NCBI RefSeq assembly: GCF_007860125.1
Contig: NZ_SJPW01000001.1
Location: forward strand, 496,001 to 560,000
Origin: Rubripirellula tenax
Lineage (GTDB): Bacteria > Planctomycetota > Planctomycetia > Pirellulales > Pirellulaceae
Direction: 5' to 3'
DNA length: 64,000 bases
Below, one piece after another: positions 44,026-51,230 of the stretch; position 1 is the first letter of the stretch; each line of letters opens with the position of its first letter. The translations under genes were made by a program, and so were the position numbers. Under the pieces are notes generated by a model. That model was not told the DNA's origin. It searched no databases and saw nothing but the letters and a program-made list of their open reading frames with translations.

Positions 44026-44670
44026 CTAACAAACCGTGCCGTTGGCGGTCTTTCGACGGCGATACGCTGCGATTCCGAGCGAACACGTCGCAAACGTCAA
44101 CAGCGCCATCGATCCGGGTTCGGGAATAGCTTGAGCTGAACTCATGCCGGTCAGCGTGACCGTGCCGCCTGGGTTCCAGGCCCAGGTGCCAGAGCCGGTC
44201 GGAACAGTGGACGTCGCTAACAGCGTTAAGAAGAAGCTGTCGGGCCCCATTACACCGATTTGCGAATTGATGGCGGGAGCATGCGTGTAGGTCAAGTCAA
44301 AATCATGGACACTGCCAAAAACACCGTCGCTGGTGTAACTGAAAGATCCAACGGTTGCACCGTTGATTCGCGCATCGAAAGTATTCAAGACACCATCGAG
44401 CGTGAAATCGGTGATACTAAACTGCCACTGCGATCCGGTTGTGTTTGAAAGCCCCGTGTTGCCGTACGTTTGCTCGACGTAGTCGCCCAGATTGAAGTGT
44501 ACAGCGCTTCCGGTACCCAACACACCAAACCCATTGATCGCATCGCGGGTCGTGGAAAACTCAGTTGGGAAATCGAGCAGCACCGACGTGACGACTCCGG
44601 CATAGGACGTCGCTGACATCGCAATAGCAAGAGCAGCACTCAGAAACGCAGCCTGAATATGTCGCGTCAT
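44026..44670 (-). CDS. PEP-CTERM exported protein, paralogue 4
   Basis: 214 residues, the most divergent of the four. Signal peptide MTRHIQAAFLSAALAIAMSA is followed by GDYVEQTYGNTGLSNTTGS, LNTFDARINGATVGSFSY, VMGPDSFFLTLLATSTVP, PGGTVTLTGM, and the tail IPEPGSMALLTFATCSLG-IAAYRRRK. The tail has IPEP in place of VPEP, still within the PEP-CTERM pattern. The start at 44670 is at the signal peptide. It is the 5'-most gene of the array, and a weak hairpin (GCACG / CGTGC, 44703-44722) lies in its leader. Confidence 0.9.
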   Translation of the reverse strand: MTRHIQAAFLSAALAIAMSATSYAGVVTSVLLDFPTEFSTTRDAINGFGVLGTGSAVHFNLGDYVEQTYGNTGLSNTTGSQWQFSITDFTLDGVLNTFDARINGATVGSFSYTSDGVFGSVHDFDLTYTHAPAINSQIGVMGPDSFFLTLLATSTVPTGSGTWAWNPGGTVTLTGMSSAQAIPEPGSMALLTFATCSLGIAAYRRRKTANGTVC

Positions 44671-44929
44671 GATAAAGATTCTTCGTTCACAGGGGGAATC
44701 TCGCACGTCCTACATCGCGTGCCAGACAAATCCACTGTCGCACAGATTTGCTATAATTCAACGAATAACTTTCCCGAATCACCTTTGCCAGTGCAGTTTC
44801 AGATTTTTGCTTGAAAGCCATTCGTCGGTGATTAAAAAGCCTCCCGCAAGTCTTTTCGTGTGATACGAAAAGGCGGATCGAAATCCGAACGGTCAAACGA
44901 GGAAGTCGTACCGGGAAGAGGACGCCGCG

Positions 44930-45295
44930 CTAGGAATCCGGAACCGCTTTTTCTTGCAGTTCTTCCAGCGATGCCCATTCGAGGGTTGAGATATGGCAGG
45001 CCTCCAGCACGACGGACGGCGCGAATCCTGCGTCGTAGGCTTCGCGCCATCGGGCCGCGCACAAGCACCAGCGGTCACCGGGCTTCAACCCAGGAAAGCG
45101 GTACATCGGCATCGGCGTGCTCAGATCGTTGCCGCGTGACTTGCTGAACTCCAAAAACTCGGCCGTCACTTCACAGCAAACCGTGTGCAGACCGGCATCG
45201 TCGCCGCCGGTGTTGCAGCATCCGTCGCGGTAAAAACCGGTCATCGGATCGGTGCTGCATGATGCCAAATCGGTTCCCAGAACGTTCTTCGCCAT
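44930..45295 (-). CDS. DUF2237-family protein, 121 aa
   Basis: The full family pattern is present: KNVLGTDLASCSTDPMTGFY at residues 3-22, RDGCCNTGGDDAGLHTVCCEVT, FLEFSKSRGNDLSTPMPMY, FPGLKPGDRWCLCAARWREA and LEACHISTLEWASLEEL. Several conserved cysteines suggest metal binding, but the function of DUF2237 is unknown. The start at 45295 is set by family length. The in-frame extension to 45652 crosses the helicase gene on the other strand and is not real. It is divergent from the UvrD-like helicase gene, with 226 bases between them. Confidence 0.92.
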   Translation of the reverse strand: MAKNVLGTDLASCSTDPMTGFYRDGCCNTGGDDAGLHTVCCEVTAEFLEFSKSRGNDLSTPMPMYRFPGLKPGDRWCLCAARWREAYDAGFAPSVVLEACHISTLEWASLEELQEKAVPDS

Positions 45296-45521
45296 GATGA
45301 ATCTGTCTCGTGCCGGTTGGATGAAAGAACTCGTCGCGTTTCGGCCAGTGTAGCACCCCCGGGGTTGGGTATCGGTGCAGTGAATCGGAGATGCAACGCG
45401 AGGCGTCCATCTTAAGCTCTCGCCCGTTAAACGATCTGGGTGACACGGGTATAGTGAACCGGCGGTAAACGCAGCGCGGGCAAGTTTTTTGGGTTGATGA
45501 AGCGAACGGGAGACACCGAGT

Positions 45522-47882
45522 ATGGACGCGATCTTTAAGAACTTGACCGAGGCACAACAGGAAGCCGTTGCGCACGTCGACGGCCCAATGTTGATTTTGG
45601 CAGGACCGGGATCCGGAAAGACGCGCGTCGTCACCCACCGAATCGCCAACATGATTCACCAAGGCGTTCCGCCGTGGCAAATCGCGGCGTTGACGTTCAC
45701 CAACAAGGCCGCCGATGAAATGCGGATGCGGGTCGAGTCCCTGGCGCCGAATCAACCGGTCTGGATGGGCACGTTCCACCGCTTCTGTGCCCAACTTTTG
45801 CGGCGTTACGCGACAATGGTCGGGCTGCAAGAAAACTATTCGATTTACGACACGTCGGATTCAAAGCAAGCGATGAAGCGGGCCGTGCTGGCGGCCGGTG
45901 TCTCGACCACTCACGCATCGCCCGAACAAATCGCCTCGGCGATCAGCCACGCCAAGAACCGCTTGACCACGCCCGAGATGATGCAGGGCCTTGCGCTGCG
46001 TCCGCTCGATGCGTTGGCGGCGAAGGTCTATCCGATTTACCAGCAACAGTTGTTGACGGCCAACGCGGTCGACTTCGATGACTTGCTTTTGCACATTGCC
46101 AACTTGCTGCGCGAGAATCCAGAGATCCGTGGCGAACTGGACAGCAAGTATCGATACATCTTGGTCGACGAATACCAGGACACCAACTTGGCCCAGTACG
46201 CGATCGTTCGCGCGCTGTCGATTGACCACCCCAACCTGGCCGTCACCGGCGACCCGGACCAATCGATCTATGGTTGGCGGGGCGCGGACCTGAACAACAT
46301 CCTGGATTTTGAAAAGGATTATCCGTCCGTCAAAACGGTCCGGTTGGAAAAGAACTATCGCAGCACACCGAACATCCTGCGCGCGGCCGATCAGTTGATT
46401 CGATACAACCGCCGACGCAAGGCAAAGGAATTATTCACGGATCACCCCGAAGGCGAAGCGGTGATCTTGCGAATGTTCGAAGACGGTTACCAGGAAGCCG
46501 ACGGCATCGCCGACGAGATCTCGCGGGCCATCATCAGCGACGGATTGAAACCGTCGGACTTTGCGATCTTTTGCCGCATGAACGCGTTGACGCGGTCGCT
46601 CGAACACGCCCTTCGCAGCCGGTCGTTGCCGTACCAGATCGTCAACGGTGTCGAGTTCTATCAGCGCCGTGAAATCAAAGATCTGTTGGCTTACCTTCAC
46701 TTGGTCAACAACCCCAACCACGACGTCGCGTTGATGCGCGTGATCAACACGCCGACGCGGGGCATCGGCAATCGAACCGTTGAACGGATTCGCGAATTTG
46801 CGGACTACAACGCAATCCCAATGCTGGAAGCGGCGCGGCGTGCGGACCAGATCGAAGGACTCGCCAAACGCGCTGTCACGATGGTCAACAAGTTCATCAA
46901 GCTCTACGACCGGTTGGCGATCAAGGCGACGGCATCGCTGGAAGACTTGATCCGATACCTCGTCGAAGAGATCGATTACGAAGCGTACTTGGAAAAAACG
47001 GCCGTCGAACAGCAAGACGCCAACCCGATGTCGAACGTCGACGAACTGATCACCGCCGCTGTCGAATTCGACCGGCAACACCCCGACGACGGATCGCTCG
47101 AAGCGTTCTTGGAACAGGTCGCGCTGGTCGCCGACACCGACGCGATCGACGGGGGCACCGACCGTGTCACGATCATGACACTGCACGCGGCAAAAGGACT
47201 CGAATACCCGCGAGTGTTTGTGATCGCGGTCGAAGACGATTTGATTCCCCACAAACGATCCAAAGAAACCGAAGAGCAATTCGAAGAAGAACGTCGGCTT
47301 TTGTTCGTTGGCATCACGCGAGCGAAGGAGTGGTTGCAATTGAGTTGCTGTAAACGTCGCGCGGTCCGTGGCGACGTGCGACCGGTGATCCCAAGTCCGT
47401 TCTTGAACGAGTTGCCGCTCGATGAAATGAAACGGATCGAAAGCACGGGCAACCGCGATTGGTTCGATAGCGAAGACGACTACGACCAAAGCTATCCCGA
47501 TTCATGGGATCTGCCGGACGAAGACGTCGGCTCAGATCAAGTTTGCAAAACGCCGTCGGACGAACCTGCTATCGTCGCACCGGCCGGATTCGAAATCGAC
47601 GAGGTGTCTCAGTTGCCGCCCGAAGAGTTGGCGGCGGCGATGAAACCAAAGAAGAAAGCCTCTGTCGTTGTGGCGGGACTGAAGACGGGCGCCGACCTCC
47701 TGAAGGCGGGCACGACGCCGCTGATGAGCTATCGCGAAGGCACGACGGTTCGCCACCCGGAACACGGCGATGGCACGATCATCGAAGTCACCGGACGCGG
47801 TCCGAAGCGAACGGCAAAAGTCCAATTCGACGGAGGCGAACACAGCTTCCGCCTGGCCTATGCAAACCTGGAAGTCATCTAG
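45522..47882 (+). CDS. uvrD: UvrD/PcrA-type superfamily 1A DNA helicase
   Basis: 786 residues. Motif I AGPGSGKTRVVTHRI (about 28-42), motif Ia LTFTNKAADEM, motif II VDEYQDTN, motif III TGDPDQSIYGWRGAD, motif IV LEKNYRST, motif V TIMTLHAAKGLEY and motif VI VGITRAKEWLQL are all present. The C-terminus ends in VRHPEHGDGTIIEV followed by KVQFDGGEHSFRLAYANLEV, the PcrA/UvrD RNA-polymerase-binding Tudor-like domain. It unwinds DNA 3' to 5' in excision and mismatch repair. GGAG lies about ten bases before the ATG. A REP-like repeat follows seven bases after the stop. Confidence 0.96.
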   Translation: MDAIFKNLTEAQQEAVAHVDGPMLILAGPGSGKTRVVTHRIANMIHQGVPPWQIAALTFTNKAADEMRMRVESLAPNQPVWMGTFHRFCAQLLRRYATMVGLQENYSIYDTSDSKQAMKRAVLAAGVSTTHASPEQIASAISHAKNRLTTPEMMQGLALRPLDALAAKVYPIYQQQLLTANAVDFDDLLLHIANLLRENPEIRGELDSKYRYILVDEYQDTNLAQYAIVRALSIDHPNLAVTGDPDQSIYGWRGADLNNILDFEKDYPSVKTVRLEKNYRSTPNILRAADQLIRYNRRRKAKELFTDHPEGEAVILRMFEDGYQEADGIADEISRAIISDGLKPSDFAIFCRMNALTRSLEHALRSRSLPYQIVNGVEFYQRREIKDLLAYLHLVNNPNHDVALMRVINTPTRGIGNRTVERIREFADYNAIPMLEAARRADQIEGLAKRAVTMVNKFIKLYDRLAIKATASLEDLIRYLVEEIDYEAYLEKTAVEQQDANPMSNVDELITAAVEFDRQHPDDGSLEAFLEQVALVADTDAIDGGTDRVTIMTLHAAKGLEYPRVFVIAVEDDLIPHKRSKETEEQFEEERRLLFVGITRAKEWLQLSCCKRRAVRGDVRPVIPSPFLNELPLDEMKRIESTGNRDWFDSEDDYDQSYPDSWDLPDEDVGSDQVCKTPSDEPAIVAPAGFEIDEVSQLPPEELAAAMKPKKKASVVVAGLKTGADLLKAGTTPLMSYREGTTVRHPEHGDGTIIEVTGRGPKRTAKVQFDGGEHSFRLAYANLEVI

Positions 47883-47888
47883 CGGTCG

Positions 47889-47990
47889 GACGACCCCACG
47901 TGGACCCGCGACTCCGCTTGCGGGACGTGAACTGCAAAAGCAGTTCACAGAAGAACAATGTACAACCTGCGACGGAGTCGCAGGACCACG
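47889..47990. repeat. REP-like dispersed repeat, copy 4
   Basis: CACGTGGACCCGCGACTCCG and GCGACGGAGTCGCAGGACCA are inverted ends, with the palindrome GTGAACTGCAAAAGCAGTTC-AC in the middle. Located directly behind the uvrD stop. Confidence 0.92.
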
Positions 47991-48031
47991 GTCACAGGCC
48001 ACACTGGGCTTCTGAAAAAATGTGACTGCAT

Positions 48032-48070
48032 AAAAAAACCGACCGACAACCTTTTCAGGTTGCCGGCCGG
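48032..48070 (-). terminator. Intrinsic terminator downstream of the PpiD-like gene
   Basis: Stem CCGACCGACAACC / GGTTGCCGGCCGG with two mismatches and a TTTTCA loop. On the minus strand it is followed by seven T residues. It lies about 270 bases beyond the stop at 48341. The stretch between (48071-48340) shows no convincing gene. Confidence 0.7.
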
Positions 48071-48340
48071 CTTTATGGTTTGCTTCGACCGTTCGGCGGC
48101 AAAATGGAGCCGCTGGGAGAAACGCGAAGATCTCGACGTGCTTCTGCACAAGTCTTTAGTTGATCAAGGCGAACCCTAAAAATGATCCCTCTGCCGAAAA
48201 CTACTGGGCCGAAGCAGTGAAGGTCTTGTTCAAGACCAACACTTGGATTTTAGACTCGCCTGGGCGGTCAGCAAAGGCATCGACCAAACTTTCGCACCGA
48301 ATGAAGCCCGAATACGAAAGTTCTTCGATATTCTTCGCGC

Positions 48341-50884
48341 TTACTCGTCTGTGGGTTTGATTTCCTCGAATCCCGCCGTCTTATCCAACTGTTCATAATA
48401 ACCACGGCGAATTTCGCCCAGGTCGCTGGCCACCATGCGTGCCATCATTCGATTGACGGGCTGCTTGAACTGGCGACGAAGTTCATCCGTGCTGGGTTCA
48501 AACTTCGACGGTTGCACGATATAGATGACGCGTCCGGGTTGATTGGCCCCCGCTGAGTAGCCGCCCTCATCGGTCGTGAAGACCGCACTCATGAATTTCT
48601 CGCCGACCGAGTCCAATTCTGGAACGTTGCCGATTGTCGCACCTTGGAACCCGAACGACTCCATCCAAGTAAACGGCCCGAGCCCCTCGTAGAAATTGGC
48701 TTTCTTTTCATCGGGGACCAATTCAGCAAGCGACTTGCCGGCGTCCGCCTGTTTGACCAATTCGGCGGCAGCCTCGGTGGCCAACTTACGGGCCTCTTGC
48801 GTGCGGATTGCCAACACGACTTCGTCCCGAACTTCGTCCAGCGACGGAGTGTAGGCCTCGGTTTCTTCGGTCTTCCAAGTCACGTACATCTTGCCTGCCT
48901 GGTCGTCCGCCGTGCGGACGGGCGAGAAGAGCGGCTGTTTCGCTAATTGAGTTTGTCCGTTGTCAAAACCGAACATCATGATGCCAAAGCTGGGACCACG
49001 ACGTCCAAATTGAGTACCGACTTCGAACGAGTTCGCAATCGGTTCGTCACCGATGGTGGCCTCCGAATGAGGACCAATGACTTCCAGAGTCAACCCATAC
49101 TCTTGGGCCAACTTGGCCAAGTCTGGCTTTGCGGGCGGATCAACTTTCTTGCCGCTGACGAGGTTACTTTTGTAGATCCCTTGGCGGCTGAAGTAGGTTC
49201 GCATCGCGGTATTTGCGGCGGTGACCGCCTTGTCCATTCGGTCACGCGCGAGCGGACCGGCCAAGTCGCGAGCGATGTCTTCGCGAACATCTTCAAAGGT
49301 TTGTACCTTCGGAGTGTCGTCCTTCTTCGGCTCTTCTTTTTTGGGCTCTTCCTTCTTCGCTTCTTCTTTCTTTGGTTCGCCCTTCTCGGCTACATCCTTC
49401 TTCTTTGGCTCGTCAGCGTTCGCTTCGTCCGCGGGTTCGGCCTTCTTTTCGACGTCCTTCTTGGCCGGCTCTTCTTCGTCGGATTCCGCTTCGGTGTCTT
49501 CGTCTTGGAAGAAGACCAAACGGGCGCCGTTGCCGAATTCGATACCTGACGAGTCAGCTTCGGCGGGCTTAGCTGCGTCTTCGTTCAGTTTCTTGACGTC
49601 CTCGACCTTCTTCTTCACGTCCTCAAGATCTTTCTTAAGTTCGTCGCGTTGGGCTTCGAGCTTCTCTTTGACCTCAGCCGCTTTCTCTATCGGTTCGGAC
49701 GCGGGCTCAGCTTCGTTTTCCGATTCCTCGGCAACTTCCGATTCCTCTTCGGCTGGCTCGTCCTTCATTTCCGGTTCCGACTTCTCAGCATCGCCGGAGT
49801 CCGATTCGACCACAGCCTTCTCGTCTGCGGCTTCGTCTTTCATGTCGTCGTCCGTTTCCGCTGCGTCGGCAGCAGATTCGTCGGCAGCAGCCGGTTCGTC
49901 AGCAGCCTCTTCTTCGGGCAACTGGAAATCGCCACCCTTCAAACGTCGGTCGTATTCGGCGCGGACGGCCTCGTCGCTCAGTTTGGCGACTTCCTCGTCC
50001 AAATACGTTTGGTAGTTGCCCACCAAGTATTCGAACTTGGCGTTGTAACGTTTGTGGAAACCCGGTTCGGGCGACTGATCATTCGCGTCGCGGTCTTTTC
50101 CATCGTCATAGACTTCTCGGACACGAGCCTCAGGCGGATTGGCGTCTGTTTTTTCGATGAAATCGTTGACCAGCAAGCCATAGGCATTGATCGTCGCGTT
50201 TTGGTTCAGCTTCAGAAAGTTCTTCCACTGCTCGTCCGGCGTCAGCAGCGGGCCTTGGTTTCCGAACAGCCCCGAATTGCCTCGACGCAAGTAAACGTCG
50301 GCCAACATGTGGCTGCGTAGTTGTTCGTAAAGGTGGGGCGGTCCCATCCGATTTCCCGTCGCTTGCATCAAGCGGGCGGTGATTTCGCTGGGGCTGATCA
50401 AGCCGTCGGTGAATCGTTCCAACCAGACCTGCAAGGCGTTGTCGTCCAGTTCGAAGCCGGCCTTGCGAGCCTCTTCGGCGAACATGAACGTCCGGATCGT
50501 GCCATCGTCGTTGGGGCTTTCGTTGATCCCGAGCGAACGAATTTGTTGGGATTGGGCGTCGTAATCGAAGCCGGACGTCCGCGGCACACCCCCACGAGAA
50601 ATCGTCTCGTTGGCCAATTCGCTCAAGAATTGCACCGTCGCGGCGTGATTCTGGGTGAAATAGCTGACCCGCGTCTGGGTCAAATCCGTGCCGCCGAACT
50701 TCGCCACCACCGCGTCGCTGCCCGCACCTGCACGTTTTTGCAGGTACGTTTGCAGAATCGGCAGGATCACGAACGAGACCAGCGCGAGCAGGGTCGCGAA
50801 GATCATGAACGGCTTAAGATTGCGGCGAAACAGTTCAAACGGGCTGGAGCTGTTGTTGTTACTGTTACTGTTACTGTTACTCAT
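48341..50884 (-). CDS. PpiD/SurA-like membrane-anchored chaperone with a long charged insertion
   Basis: 847 residues. A short Ser/Asn repeat (SNSNSNSNNNSS, encoded by AGTAAC repeats) precedes one TM helix at about 25-45 (FMIFATLLALVSFVILPIL), then a SurA_N-like helical domain (VVAKFGGTDLTQTRVSYFTQ ... EEARKAGFELDDNALQVWLE). Residues about 340-560 are a Glu/Lys/Ala-rich low-complexity stretch with coiled-coil character (EKLEAQRDELKKDLEDVKKK). The C-terminal 250 residues resemble the second helical half of PpiD, including LDEVRDEVVLAIRTQEARKLA, but I cannot see a standard parvulin catalytic domain. A periplasmic folding role is inferred. The start at 50884 fits the TM topology better than 51091. 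Confidence 0.82.
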   Translation of the reverse strand: MSNSNSNSNNNSSSPFELFRRNLKPFMIFATLLALVSFVILPILQTYLQKRAGAGSDAVVAKFGGTDLTQTRVSYFTQNHAATVQFLSELANETISRGGVPRTSGFDYDAQSQQIRSLGINESPNDDGTIRTFMFAEEARKAGFELDDNALQVWLERFTDGLISPSEITARLMQATGNRMGPPHLYEQLRSHMLADVYLRRGNSGLFGNQGPLLTPDEQWKNFLKLNQNATINAYGLLVNDFIEKTDANPPEARVREVYDDGKDRDANDQSPEPGFHKRYNAKFEYLVGNYQTYLDEEVAKLSDEAVRAEYDRRLKGGDFQLPEEEAADEPAAADESAADAAETDDDMKDEAADEKAVVESDSGDAEKSEPEMKDEPAEEESEVAEESENEAEPASEPIEKAAEVKEKLEAQRDELKKDLEDVKKKVEDVKKLNEDAAKPAEADSSGIEFGNGARLVFFQDEDTEAESDEEEPAKKDVEKKAEPADEANADEPKKKDVAEKGEPKKEEAKKEEPKKEEPKKDDTPKVQTFEDVREDIARDLAGPLARDRMDKAVTAANTAMRTYFSRQGIYKSNLVSGKKVDPPAKPDLAKLAQEYGLTLEVIGPHSEATIGDEPIANSFEVGTQFGRRGPSFGIMMFGFDNGQTQLAKQPLFSPVRTADDQAGKMYVTWKTEETEAYTPSLDEVRDEVVLAIRTQEARKLATEAAAELVKQADAGKSLAELVPDEKKANFYEGLGPFTWMESFGFQGATIGNVPELDSVGEKFMSAVFTTDEGGYSAGANQPGRVIYIVQPSKFEPSTDELRRQFKQPVNRMMARMVASDLGEIRRGYYEQLDKTAGFEEIKPTDE

Positions 50885-51230
50885 GTGATAACGAACTTTC
50901 GGCCGCTGGTGGTCTGGCGGTAACTGGACTGGGAGGGATAGGGTTGTGCCGATCGGCAGTGATTTTGGCGAGTCGGCTTGACAACGTCGCCGCAGCGCTG
51001 AACTCTCTGTAGCGGAACACTTTGTAGCGGAACTCTCCGCGATAGAGAGCCGAACGGTGCTGACGCGAACCGGAAAGGGTATCGCCCGCACTTTTGAAGG
51101 GTCAAGCCGAGATTGTAGAGAAACACGACTTCGACATGGACTTGTCGACGCGGCGTCTCAAAAATTTCGGTGGGGCAAGTTCTGACTTCACTGAAAAATT
51201 TTCCACTTCCTACCTGATTGATGTGTCTGC
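50885..51230. other. Divergent intergenic region between the PpiD-like gene and topA
   Basis: 346 bases without a gene. It should contain divergent promoters. A direct repeat TGTAGCGGAAC occurs at 51008-51018 and 51023-51033, spaced 15 bases start to start, followed by a small hairpin CTCTC / GAGAG at about 51033-51050. These are candidate operator sites only. Confidence 0.5.

Noticed and set aside
44749-44757. Extended -10 promoter TGCTATAAT on the plus strand
   Set aside because: No gene lies downstream on that strand before 45522 and the -35 region is weak, so it could be chance in an AT-rich leader. An antisense RNA to the DUF2237 gene cannot be excluded.
45296-45652. N-terminal extension of the DUF2237 protein
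   Set aside because: It would double the length of a well-defined 121-residue family and overlap the helicase gene on the opposite strand.
46431-47489. Minus-strand open frame of 352 residues inside uvrD
   Set aside because: Shadow of the helicase gene, with a composition rich in Val/Asp/Phe/Arg expected from antisense reading.
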